A stretch of DNA of 24,061 nucleotides from Paramacrobiotus richtersi (Eukaryota; Tardigrada; Eutardigrada; Parachela; Macrobiotidae): positions 1-24,061 of the forward strand of contig JAQGAU010000774.1 in assembly GCA_034698045.1 (NCBI GenBank). The letters run 5' to 3'. Within the stretch, counting starts at the first letter, position 1, and the number at the start of each line of letters is the position of its first letter. The position numbers were made by a program, and so were the translations under genes. Shown piece after piece: positions 1 through 9,325 of this stretch. The notes under the pieces were generated by a model that saw only the letters and a program-made list of their open reading frames with translations, had not been told where the DNA came from and did no database searches.

Positions 1-253
1 TGTCCACATCTCAGCGAGGGACGGGCTTACACTGAGCTGGCCAATAATAGGCAGATTCCACTGGGGAATCTTTTGCAGATAATAAACTGGGTAATATAAA
101 AGTTGTCCATCGTTCCTGGCCGGAGATTGCACAGCGAACAAAAGGATCTATGGGCTGTCCGTGGATTTGCTTTCCCTGATATGCACACACTAAAACATTG
201 TGAGCCTTTGATGGTTCATCTTCCGTACGATTTGAAGTATTTCTCCATACCAA
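1..253 (-). CDS. 3' part of an uncharacterised protein, possible F-box-family relative (partial model)
   Basis: An open frame reads on the minus strand from a possible splice acceptor (rc TTTTCCAG, around 254-260) to a TGA at 11-13. It gives about 80 residues with no ATG, so it should be an internal or terminal exon. A donor-like GTAAGC sits near 25-30 inside the frame, so the exon may instead end there and the gene run out of the window. The stretch PFVRCAISGQERWTTFILP resembles, in hydrophobic pattern and position, LVRVTLPDRELKGFVMG of the F-box gene at 14133-15743, and AYYWPAQ resembles its AYWRVK. This suggests a third member of that family, but the match is short and judged by eye. It could also be an unrelated exon or a relic. 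Confidence 0.4.
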
Positions 254-1074
254 ACTGGAAAACTTATTCGTAATGCGATACTATAGCAACAAAAATTTCA
301 TTTCGTCATCGATCCTGCATTTCTTCTAGTGACGGTATTCTAGCTATTCGTATTCTCACTCACTCTCGCCTTGTAGTGTTTGTTGTTTTAAAAGTGCCGA
401 GTGCTTTGAAATTCTCGGAATACTAGTTAGCGGAGTAAGGATCAGGGTTTCCGATCGATCATACGCGCTGGTTGTGAGAGAAGTCCAAAAGGCTTTAGCG
501 CAGTGGACACGCTTTTGTGTTTTTTACCGGTTCTAGTAGAAGCCGATGTTTGGTTTTCCGTTGCACATGTGAAACCGGTGATGCGGTCTAGACAAAAATT
601 TCATCACTTACAGATTTCATATAAGATTTCACGAGATGAGAGATATAGTTATATCACTGAAACTTGTGACAGGCCCATGTTTACTGGACCGTATTCACCA
701 GACGATTGCCAGATAATCTCAATATTACCGTAATATTGAGATTATCTGTCAATCGTCTGATGAATACGGTACATAATAATATTATTACGTACGTCGTAAT
801 CGAGCAAAGCATGATTATGTAGAAAGTGCACCGTATCTGATTGGATGTATTAATGAACAGCAGAAAACTGTAGTTCATTGGAAGAACGAAGGTAAACATA
901 AACTCGAGAGCTTTAATTGTCCCTAGACAATGGAACATATTCCTGAGTAAGACCAGCTGCGCATCAAAAGCGGCACAAACAATTTCTGAACACGAAACAG
1001 CATAACCGCATCATCTCGTTTACATACAGATACATTCCTTAGAATAACCGTCTCCACCGTACAGGGAGCCATCA
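254..1074. other. Intergenic, no gene seen
   Basis: AT-rich sequence with only short, unconvincing open frames on both strands. The one clear structure is the foldback at 688-770, listed separately. It probably also holds the 3' untranslated region of the CD20-like gene that ends at 1075 on the minus strand. I see no AATAAA on that strand close to the stop codon. Confidence 0.5.
688..770. repeat. Near-perfect inverted repeat (41-bp arms, 1-nt centre)
   Basis: Bases 688-728 are the reverse complement of 730-770 with only two mismatches (left C at about 698 and C at about 709). The centre is the single base 729. The arms begin ACCGTATTC and end AATATTAC. No target-site duplication is obvious outside the arms, and no coding frame spans it convincingly. 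It may be a small foldback MITE, the product of a local inverted duplication, or a hairpin in a transcript. Two mismatches in 41 bp suggest recent origin or selection for pairing. Confidence 0.85.
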
Positions 1075-1723
1075 TTACACTACTGGTGGTACAATCTCTT
1101 CGGCAAGATCCAAGACAGAACGTGATGCTCCCTGTCCGGTAAATACCCATGCCTTCAGTTCTCCATGTAGTACAATACTAACCAAGCATGTGATAACAAA
1201 AAATACTAGCTGGGAGCTAATTATTCCATAACCGTAATCATATTCCATAGTTGTATAAGAATGAGGGTTCAAGTCGCTCAAGGTGATGCCACACCAGATG
1301 TCTAAGCCGAATGCAGTCCATGTGGAAATACTGGTTAGGATCAAGGACGTCACGGCTAAATGCCGCACTGAGACGGCTGAATTACGGGCGGTGGTGCCGG
1401 TGGTTATTGCAAGAATGCCGGATACCGTGTAGATGATGCCGAGGATAATGGGAGTGAAGAAGGTGAGCGAAAATCCATATAAAGCCAGAGCTATGATTAT
1501 CGATACGGTTTCGTAAGGCTACCGTAATAAACAAGGAAATCATGTAAATATACTAGCAAAACTTAAAATTTTAGTGTACACTGTTTTGCTTAATTTTTTT
1601 CTGTATGCATGGTAAGCAGTACTACTTACACAGGACATCGACGAGAAAAACTGCCAATCCACATCCAATTTGAATACTTCCCATGACAAGGAGAGGCGTG
1701 GGACTGGATCCTTCTGGCACCAT
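1075..1723 (-). CDS. CD20/MS4A-like four-transmembrane protein
   Basis: Two exons join exactly. Exon 1 is 1723-1630 (ATG at 1723-1721, donor GTAAGT at 1629-1624) and exon 2 is 1490-1075 (acceptor rc ATCATAG, stop TAA). Together they give 510 nt, 169 residues, with a phase-1 intron of 139 nt. An in-frame TAA upstream supports this ATG. Four hydrophobic spans lie near residues 13-33, 40-63, 75-96 and 120-141. The signatures GSIQIGCGL in span 1 and PIILGIIYTVSGILAI in span 2 follow the CD20/MS4A pattern (LGxxQIxxGL ... GxxYxxSGxLxI). The loop between spans 3 and 4 holds acidic and tyrosine residues. Family members are plasma-membrane or endosomal proteins of varied role, and the function here is unknown. 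Exon 2 could start at another AG (1517 region), but only 1490 keeps the frame. Confidence 0.75.
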
Positions 1724-3081
1724 TTTGACGACGGCTTACACACAACTGACGAACGCAGCGAGTGATACGGCCAAATATGCTGTTTTTGTTGTCGAAAACT
1801 GGAGCAACTCCTTACTATGGTTTAACGTCTACATTTACAAAACTGTCTGCTTTACATCGAGTTTATTGTAAGAGCTACAGTCTTAAACTACAAACAGCGA
1901 TATCGATTCGTCCCATCAGTACTACTGTACTTTATCCTCCTTATCGGGCGAGCTTTATGCATAAAACAAAGAGCTGTACCGAACATGACATTTTACTTAT
2001 CGATATGTCAGCGTACTGGCTGGAGTCTTTAACCCGTTGAACGGACAAACGAGTTCAAACTGATAGCGACTGTACAGTAAAACAAGGAATCTGACTTCAT
2101 CCGAATAAATTAAAAGTTTGGTAGTTTGTATATTCTAAGCTAGTAGTAGCTTTAAAAAAGGGGTACATGTTACACAAACGGTGTTTCATGTCCCGCTGCA
2201 GTTAAGATTCATGAGCTTGAGAATCATTTAGCAAAAGTCTTTGATTCATCGATGACCAGTACAAAGCACTAGTACGTTAGTGTATCATCTATGAATAATA
2301 TCGCCGGAGGACAACAAGATTACAGATCTGCAAATCATAAATCTAACGTATAGACGGTATAGTATCTGTAAAGGTTCTGGTGCTGTATCTTTGTGCCGCC
2401 GGTACTTTGCTTCGACTGATTACTTCAGGTACGTTGTATATTAAAAACAATGCAAAGTCGAATACGGAAAATGTATGCGATAATCGTAGCAGAAATCGGT
2501 TACTTATGGGTATTCGATACGCTGAAATCGTATTCGTGCTGTTGAAAATGCTCTCTCAGTCTCCGAACTTTAGTCGGTTTGTATTAATTTTGCGTCTTGA
2601 GGAATGGCACGATGGTAATCACAATCCGCTTAACCAATGCAGTAGTAAAATAATGGACATCGCGTTACAGGATCCGCATCCAGATTTTGCTTACGCTTTG
2701 ATAGTTAACTCGTCAGCTTTAATTTCTTTGCATGATATTTTGAGTTTGTAGCCTTGCCGCCGTACGTTACGTTTTCATTGGACTGGTTGACTTATGACGG
2801 AATATCTTTTTTTATGCATGACGTACGAATGACCCTTTGCAGCTGAGTAAGGTATAATTAAGGCAGGAAGTCAACAGCTCGTCGCATTCAATTAGCAAAA
2901 TACGAAACAGAATTCCAGCTGCAGTATTTCACCGAATCCTTCGCACCAGTTACCACTACAATCATCAGCATCCAGTTTCTTATAGCATCCGTAACTGACT
3001 GACTAACTGACTTTATCGCTGTTTACCGACTCAATTCTGAGTTTCAAGAACAAGCATTAGTTAGTTTTCCAGGCGTATAAC
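1724..3081. other. Intergenic; promoter side of the CD20-like gene, no sure gene
   Basis: The only long frame is 2380-2751 (+), 123 codons without a good ATG. Its AT-rich codons and lack of splice signals or recognisable motif leave it unsupported. The octamer TACTGTAC (or its complement) occurs at 1923-1930 and 2072-2079. A TATA-like TATAATTA at 2853-2860 could serve the weak secreted candidate at 3082. Confidence 0.5.
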
Positions 3082-3366
3082 ATGAAACCAGACAACCTAA
3101 CGGTATGCTTGCGTAGCATTATTTCCATCATTGCAGTTTGGTCACTTCCACTTCAACTGGCGTTCCGTTGCAAGTCGCCACGTACTTTTCAGCGGATCCC
3201 ACAGTCTACGAAAACAGATGTCAGTAATCGACCGAAGCGAAGCGAAGGTCCTCTATACTCAGATCAAGTGGATTTCAATGTCTGTGTGTCATTCCGTCGG
3301 TCGGTCACTATTATTATTTATTTTTATTATCTATTAATAATAATAAATTATATTCTAAATTATTAA
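3082..3366 (+). CDS. Candidate small secreted peptide precursor (weak)
   Basis: An ATG at 3082 opens a 94-codon frame. Residues 8-27 (VCLRSIISIIAVWSLPLQLA) look like a signal peptide, followed by a basic segment rich in K/R/S/T with a dibasic PKRSEG site near residue 50. The last third runs into an AT-rich stretch (3307-3366) and reads as I/Y/N repeats, so the true 3' end is probably elsewhere, perhaps at an unseen splice. No family is recognised. A TATA-like element lies about 225 bp upstream. The frame may be fortuitous. It is listed because the signal-like segment and dibasic site are the features expected of a secreted precursor. Confidence 0.3.
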   Translation: MKPDNLTVCLRSIISIIAVWSLPLQLAFRCKSPRTFQRIPQSTKTDVSNRPKRSEGPLYSDQVDFNVCVSFRRSVTIIIYFYYLLIIINYILNY

Positions 3367-3870
3367 TTTATTAAATTATTAAATGGTGCGCGTAAATTCG
3401 GCGTAATCGTCTTAGCTTCGGTCACCCAGTGCCCGCTACGAGCGAGTGCACTTTCCTAGTACAGTACGCCTAGTACACATGTGTAACTACTGTACTATTA
3501 GTCTTCTCTATTCCTTTTAGAGAACATCAAATAAGTGTCCAACAAGTTATACACTTACTCGACGGTTCTGACGACTAGTATTGTCCACCTGAATAATTCC
3601 CATTCCCGTAAAATCCTTGGCGCTGACCTCCCAGATGTAATTGTCAGGACCTAGACTGACCGTTAGCCGGCGGTCGGTCTCTTCGGTAATCAAGGTCAAT
3701 GGGTCGTCATTCCCGACGCTCATTGCGCAGACGGCTTCCACGACAGTGTGAATTTTGTTGTGGACATCGCGGTTCATTGCGCTGCTGGCTTCTTGGTTGA
3801 CCACTAAAGCGGCATTTGCGTAAAATGTTACGCACACAGCCGAAAACGCAATCAACACCTTGACGAGCAT
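3363..3870 (-). CDS. Secreted protein of unknown family (two-exon model)
   Basis: Exon 1, 3870-3559, is well supported. It has an ATG, a signal peptide (MLVKVLIAFSAVCVTFYANA, cleavage expected after ANA at residue 20) and about 84 mature residues. It ends at a strong GTAAGT donor in phase 0. The mature part contains one cysteine in VEAVCAM and the stretch NYIWEVSAKDFTGMGIIQVD, which looks like a small folded domain, but I recognise no family. Exon 2 is tentative. An acceptor at 3456-3458 (rc CTAG) opens a 30-residue frame in the right phase that stops at 3363, giving 134 residues in total, but its pyrimidine tract is poor. An acceptor about 15 bases upstream also stays open for 15 residues. 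If neither intron is real, the protein ends 3 codons past the donor at 3547. Confidence 0.6.
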
Positions 3871-5395
3871 TTTACTAACAATCTAACCTTCAATAAATTT
3901 CAGAGGCTAACAAATGCAAGAACTGAAGGAAGTCGGGGCCGTGTGAGTTGTTTAAAAATGTGAGCTCGACAGATAATTTCAGGGCGACTAGTTATCACGT
4001 TACACAAATCAGCATATCTGATTAAATAGCTGCGCTACTTGCGGGCAAAGCTCGAAGTTGACTTCGAAACAATTCAATCCTGTGTACGGCGGTTCAAGAT
4101 TTTTGTTTTACGTGAACGGTTCATTTCCTTAACCCATCATTTCTTGTTGTTTTAACCGCACTTGCGAGATACTAAAAACTAGACAGTACAGTTCTGCTTG
4201 GTGGAATTCGGTTTTCAGCCTTGATTCAACAGGTTGCTGTGCAAGAACGGTGTTACGGAACCCAAAATATGGTGCGGAAATTAGTTGCAAGCCCGCAAAA
4301 CGCTAATCGCCTGATCTGCTTTGTAATGATAATGAATGTTACATATACGTAAACTATAATAACTGTATACAGAATCAAAAAAAGATGGATATGTACAAAA
4401 GATTCACATCAATACGCAGAGTAAAATAAGTGCTTGAAGTACAGTAAATACAGTACAGTCACCGCCTACACAAACACTAAAAGTATTGAGTAACTTAGAG
4501 TACGAATCGATTTATCAGCACGTAATAAACTTCCTTACACTTCTGGGGCAGCGGACAAATTCTGTGCAAATATCCCGTTTGGTGAAATGCAGTCGAAACA
4601 AATTAAAAGTAGCAAAAATATGGTCAGAACTTTATGCTGTTATCTTGGTAGTATACCCATACGCATAGCTAGCTAGAACCCCGACCGCACGCACCAAAAT
4701 AGCGTGAATTTCGAAAGCCAGATGACCTGCGACTGCTTTGATCCACTGCGCTGTCTGCGCATACTTGCAGGACTATGCAAATAAGCAATATAACGTCTAA
4801 GACGAAAAAACAAACATCTGAAACGGCTCAGTTCACTTGCTCGTATACATGTGTTTTGCGGATTAAGATTGAAGTAAGTACTTTTCTAATATGAGGACGG
4901 GTCGAGCACACGGTCAATAATGTCCGCTATCCAAAAAAACACGGTGACTAAAACCGGAAACGAAGAGAAATGCCTTATAACCAATGTATCTCTGATGCGC
5001 CAAAAATGCAGGTTTTAGTTTTGCGTGTATTTTCTTCAATCGCCAAGCAAAATTGGGGAAAATTGACGAGATGGACGATCGAAATATTGTGTCAAAATTT
5101 CTGTTCCTTGACCAAACAAAATACAGACCAGAAAAAAGAGACCGGTACGCAGATACAGACGTACGTACAGGCCACTCCGTCACGTGGAGTCACATAGTGA
5201 GTCACGCTGCCAGTCTCCTGGATTCTGGCAAAATTATAACCAAAAATCAATTTCCTGCATGATGGCTGCATCAGCTGTTTTAGTAATGTAAACAGCAAAA
5301 CAGGCAATACGCCAATACCTGTAGGCAAAATCCTAGAACACGCACTGAATCATAAGCTCAGTTCCGGTTATCCTCACAATCTCCATTCTTCAACA
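3871..5395. other. Intergenic, no gene seen
   Basis: AT-rich sequence with scattered short frames (for example 4486-4668 and 4914-5183) that lack start context, splice partners and family signal. TACTGTAC (complement) occurs at 4439-4446. The last 60 bases before 5396 resemble the stretch before 12356, including ACGCACTGA and a following pyrimidine-rich run, so they are the 5' untranslated region or promoter of the duplicated membrane-protein gene. Confidence 0.5.
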
Positions 5396-6090
5396 ATGTG
5401 GACCGTCTACCGTCTATCTTATCTCTTCGGACTTCTCGACATGATTGCTGGCGCAGTATCCTTCGTGATCAACTCGATAATTATATGTAAGTGACGGCAG
5501 TATTTCCCTGTTTAACCTGCTCAGATTTCCTGCTTCATACAGAGAAACTGACATATTCCGCCGTAATTAAAAATCGAAGAACTCTTCATTCGTGCAACAA
5601 GTGTGTTTTACTTGCAGCCTATGAAACCCAGTCGCCCCTTTGGACCGCATTGCGTTGGATCCAGATCATATTCTCCCCCATTGTCATTTGGTATGGGATT
5701 CGTCTCTACGGCCGCAAGACCCCATCCGGGCGCAATCCAGCCCAAGTGAACCTGTTTCCTAACCAGCCTAAAATGGACCTGCTCTTGATTCACTGTGTGA
5801 TCGCCGTCTTTGTTTATCCGAAGTTTGTGGCCGTCTGCGTTGTGCCACCCGCTGTGATTGCCGTTTGCATTCTGTGGAACGAGACCACCGTTCAGTTTGT
5901 ACGGAATGGCCTTGTGACGGTGGAGATTCGATCCTCACGCACCCAAGTTGAAATTACTATTCGTGATACTGTTTGTGAGTTTCCGGAGCATAAAGGAGAT
6001 GATGTGATTGTGTGCCGATGTGGGGTTCCTGTTGGGGATTTGGCCTCGTACGGCGTGCATTTGGATATACGTGAAGGATGTGCTGACTAA
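5396..6090 (+). CDS. Multi-span membrane protein, paralogue 1; C-terminal frame shifted, probably decaying
   Basis: Exon 1 is 5396-5486 (91 nt, ATG to GTAAGT, phase 1) and exon 2 is 5618-6090, with a 131-nt intron ending CTTGCAG. The model gives 187 residues. Membrane spans are predicted at about residues 10-30 (LFGLLDMIAGAVSFVINSIII), 42-58 (IQIIFSPIVIWYGIRLYG) and 85-115. It is a close paralogue of the gene at 12356: the exon length, intron length and intron sequence match, as do the motifs FSPIVIxYGIRLYGRK and MDLL. From about 5932-5945 the frames part. The sequence matching the paralogue's last span and KRRGLP tail continues in another frame to a TAA at 6140-6142, and that frame has a TGA at 6005-6007. 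The annotated frame therefore ends in about 50 residues unlike the family. Either the gene is a pseudogene in the making or it encodes a changed C-terminus. Confidence 0.7.
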
Positions 6091-6142
6091 GCGCCGTGGA
6101 CTGCCTGGTGTACACAGGGATCGTTTGGCGATGGCCGGATAA

Positions 6143-7440
6143 GACGGATAAGATGGATTGGTTACTGGTAATGCATATTACCTAAACAACGCGTTTTGGT
6201 GATTTATGGTGATGGAATTCGTGGTGATTCTGTTAATTTAGCTGGACTAATTCTAACCCATTTCATAACCGAATTCTAACTGTCAGTGTTTTAGTAGTTT
6301 TACATCATTTGTTTTTGTTTCTCATTGAAATGTCGCAGTAAATACATATGTGGACCTGCTCTTGATTCAGTGTGTGTACAACGTCTGCAGCATGAGTGCA
6401 ACGACTCGAACGTAAGAATTGCCTACGTTACATGCACATATGTATGGGTATAGTATATCATGTGATAAAACTGTAAAGAAAGGGGCTTGTATTATGAGTT
6501 GTATATATTATTTAACCGATGTAACCGGTGTAATCGTTTTTTTTGTCGTTTTTGTCCCTTTTGTCGAAAAAAAAAACGAGTCCCTTTTGTCGGAAATCGT
6601 ATCGTACCCGATGTTGAAGAAGGATCATGGTTATTGCTTCCGCTGGCTTGGTACTAAACGAGATACGATAAAGACAAGGGTCATGTACAGATATAGCAAT
6701 TTTGCTTTGTGTTTGGATATTGTGTACACTGATTGTGAGTTGTACGTGTGTAGTATGTTGGTTTAGTTATGGGAAAAGTGTACCTTTAACGGGATGTGCA
6801 GAATCTGTACATGTACACGTGTGTTTACAAGTACTAATACGGTATGAATTCAGGTCCCATAACAATTTAACACAGCGACCATGCTGCGATTTTGAGTGGA
6901 TGGCAAAAGCGATTGCTAGAATATATGTACCTTGCCAATAAGACAAAACCGTAGTGTAGTCGAATCTAACTGTACATGTGACAAAACTGTACATGTCAAA
7001 TGGTACTACGAATTACAGAAACTGTTTCCAGCTCATGATGATGATAAAATCACTGTCCAACAGGCAACAGTGCAGCAAATGTTTCTGACAATTTATGATG
7101 ACCTTAGCATAAAGAGAAAGGCATTTCGAAAGTGCGAAACATGTACAGAGTGTGTACAGTTATTAGTTCTGCTTGCTTTTTTCGTTACTTGCAAATGGAA
7201 TTCATCACACGAAATTGCATTAAAACTCGAAACTGTAATTACACTTGTACATCAGTATTTAATATCACTTCTCCATTCGTTTACTGTTGCTTCGTCATGT
7301 GAGGAAAAGACAACGAAAAACAGCAGCGTGCTTTCGAACCGCTTCGACACTGAATACTTCTCTATATACGGCTACAGATTATGAGAGAACCGCACTTCCC
7401 CGTCTGCCGGCCGATCCCGTGGACGTGGAAGTCGCAAATC
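6143..7440. other. Intergenic; long plus-strand frames of doubtful status
   Basis: Two plus-strand frames stand out, 6419-6766 and 6932-7384. The first contains SYPMLKKDHGYCFRWLGTK, which faintly resembles the start of FLYWCH zinc fingers found in MULE-type transposon proteins, but the expected W-x-C and C/H ligands are not clear. The second is rich in Q, C and hydrophobic residues and runs into sequence duplicated at 10555. Base-level repeats include two copies of GTCCCTTTTGTCG (about 6556 and 6584) and several ACATGTACAG-like words (about 6808, 6970, 6990 and 7140). A degenerate mobile element is possible. No gene is claimed. Confidence 0.35.
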
Positions 7441-7926
7441 TCATTGTCCTCTCCCGTTCCCGTTCATCCCGCCTTGTCTTCCTCTTGAACCACCATTCGC
7501 ATCTCCTCTTTCTCCAGAATTTCTTCCATGGTTATTTCCGCGTGTCATTCCTCCAGCGTGATTCCAGTTATCTCTCCCGTTATAGCGTTCCCTTCCCCGT
7601 CGATCGTCCCGCCTGTTTCCATTCCCTTGGGCTGGAACGTCCGTATTCACCCCCAGGCTTGTATCGGTTGTAGCGTTGTTCCCTACGGATGGCACGGTCG
7701 CACCATTGCCTGGTGCTGCCACGCTTGTTTCCCTTTTGTAGGGCTGCCGCAGCAAACGGGATAGACCTGTTAAAACAATGGCAAACTGTTCTAACAATAA
7801 GCTGCCAAGTACAAATAAGAATGATATAAAAAAACTAAAGAAACTATGATAAGAACTCAGCCAAGTTTGACTTACCAGCATGATACAGGCGACTCCAGTT
7901 ACAATCACAAAAATTGGTGGCCGCAT
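7441..7926 (-). CDS. Small secreted Gly/Asn/Arg-rich protein (51-nt signal-exon family)
   Basis: Exon 1 is 7926-7876: 17 codons encoding the signal peptide core (MRPPIFVIVTGVACIML), then GTAAGT. Exon 2 is 7743-7441, after the acceptor TTGCTGCGGCAG, phase 0, ending TGA. The product has 117 residues. The mature part starts with a basic PYKRETS, then a Thr/Asn/Gly stretch, then a tail of G, N, R and D (GNRRDD, RGRERYNGRDNW, GNNHGRN, GGSRGRQGGMNGNGRG) that looks unstructured and strongly basic. There is no cysteine after the signal. A TATA-like CATATAAAT lies at 8041-8033, about 107 bp before the ATG. Another AG 11 nt upstream (rc TTAACAG) would break the frame. The function is unknown. Its architecture matches the genes at 9325, 17999 and 18674. 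Confidence 0.7.
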   Translation of the reverse strand: MRPPIFVIVTGVACIMLVSQTWLSSYHSFFSFFISFLFVLGSLLLEQFAIVLTGLSRLLRQPYKRETSVAAPGNGATVPSVGNNATTDTSLGVNTDVPAQGNGNRRDDRRGRERYNGRDNWNHAGGMTRGNNHGRNSGERGDANGGSRGRQGGMNGNGRGQ

Positions 7927-8846
7927 GATAGGCTATGACCGGGTTGTATATGTGACCTTCTCGAAATTGATGGACGGAAATATGCTTAGACTGAAGTCAG
8001 ACATCGGTAGACTTTATGCGTCTTTCGATGGGATTTATATGCTGCGCCAACTGGTGTGCAAAAATCTGGTGAGCCATCGATATAGAACACGCTACGAAAG
8101 AATTAACATAATCATTGGTACGATCGAGTACGGTACTGTACGGATATTTTTCACGTTCTCATATAAGCATGAATGTTACTGTATTTTTACGGGATCAAAT
8201 GCGCTTAACATTGAGGTCAACGATAATGAGTGGGTTGTGTGTACATAAGCACCACGGTGCTGTCATTTTGACAAAGTATTATACCAGCAGGACCAGCTAT
8301 CTCACGGCGATTCCTTTCTGTAATCGTCACGTCAGCGACGTAGTGATGACTGAATAAGGAGCTGTTTCAGTTGAAGAAACCTAACACCAAAATTTAATGT
8401 GACATGCATGTATTTGTGTAAGTATAATAACGTTAACGTTATTGCACAAATCAATTGCACCATGTCGGACTACGCAGTACAAGGCCGAAAAGCGCCACTG
8501 ACTTTGGCTTGCAATTGCAAATACGGTGCAGAGCGCAAGCTTTACAGCGTTTTACCCGAAGTACAGTTACTAACGTACTACTTAATAGGTCGTTGGTACT
8601 TTTTGCATTTTCACCGGAATATTGTTTCTTATTATGGCAGCGGAAACTAAGGTCAATATTCGTGTTTATCGTAGGGTGTCACTAGCAGCTTTGTCCCGGA
8701 CTGTCGACAGCAACAAGAGCACTGATTAACTTTTATTATACTTCAATTTGGTATTACACATCCTTACCACACATGTCCTTAGCCAAACACAGCACAACAA
8801 ACACTAAATTTCAACACCAAAGTGACGGGCATTACAAATGTGACTG
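7927..8846. other. Intergenic between two minus-strand secreted genes
   Basis: It contains the promoter of the 7441-7926 gene, with a TATA-like element at 8033-8041, and the 3' flank of the 8847-9325 gene, with an AATAAA on the minus strand at 8737-8732, about 110 bp past the stop. TACTGTAC is at 8134-8141. Bases of about 8400-8480 match 11095-11160 (see the duplication). The frames 7880-8248 and 8399-8685 (+) are open by chance or antisense to the signal exon. Confidence 0.5.
8732..8737 (-). terminator. Polyadenylation signal AATAAA
   Basis: TTTATT on the plus strand reads AATAAA on the minus strand, about 110 bases beyond the stop codon of the secreted gene at 8847-9325. This is a normal distance for its cleavage and polyadenylation signal. 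Confidence 0.5.
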
Positions 8847-9325
8847 TTACCACGCACACCCGTTATTCCCGACTGGCATGCGGCAACACTGGCCGTTTGC
8901 GCGTTGGTACCACGGTGGGCAAGGCTCCTTCTGCTGGCCGGGATGACCTCGCCCACCGGAGGATGCGAATAAACCGGGATTTTGTTGTTTAAAGGTGTTC
9001 TCTCCTCCGGATCCGCCTGGGCGGAAAGCTCTTAAAGTCCCCTGACCTTTTCCTTGGCCGAACGCTGTTTTTACAGGCAACAGTTCGGCTCCTACTTGGA
9101 AACGCTCCTTTAAGTCTGATTGACGGGTGGTGTCACTGGTGCCAGTGGCCATAGGTACAGACTCAGTAGTCGCTGCAGCATCACCAGATGTTAGGAGAGC
9201 AGTCTGCAAAAGACATGACACAGGCTGGTTGCAATGCGTCTTCATTCAGTGAGCTGCCATTCTTTGACACTTACGATGGACCATACAATGGTGACCGCAA
9301 CGATAATACTGCAAGTTGGTTTCAT
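8847..9325 (-). CDS. Small secreted Gly-rich protein with C-terminal Cys motif (51-nt signal-exon family)
   Basis: Exon 1 is 9325-9275 (17 codons, MKPTCSIIVAVTIVWSI, then GTAAGT) and exon 2 is 9203-8847 after CTTTTGCAG, phase 0. The intron is 71 nt and the product has 135 residues. The mature protein has a Thr/Ala-rich N-terminal part, then a glycine- and glutamine-rich middle (FGQGKGQG, RPGGSGGEN, SSGGRGHPGQQ), and ends in a compact motif, PCPPWYQRANGQCCRM...NNGCAW. The four motif cysteines (C, CC, C) could form two disulfides. The same ending occurs in the gene at 18674: HPxQ...PC...NGxCC..RM...NG.C. A TATA-like run (rc TATATATAAA) lies at 9508-9499. I infer secretion. The function is unknown, and a defence or matrix peptide is only a guess. 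Confidence 0.78.

Noticed and set aside
503-733. 76-codon plus-strand frame
   Set aside because: It runs into the left arm of the foldback and has no start context or motif. Its end is dictated by the repeat.
2380-2751. 123-codon plus-strand frame
   Set aside because: No ATG at the start, AT-rich codons, no splice signals and no recognisable motif. Probably chance, though a search of its last 60 residues would settle it.
3300-3370. AT-rich run as a telomere- or origin-like element
   Set aside because: Simple low-complexity AT sequence with no regular unit. Similar runs occur at 13390, 19500 and 21540.
4914-5328. Overlapping frames on both strands
   Set aside because: Several frames are open at once in AT-rich DNA, none with signal, domain or splice partners.
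7880-8248. 122-codon plus-strand frame antisense to the signal exon
   Set aside because: It covers the promoter and the signal exon of the minus-strand gene. The minus-strand model explains the sequence better.
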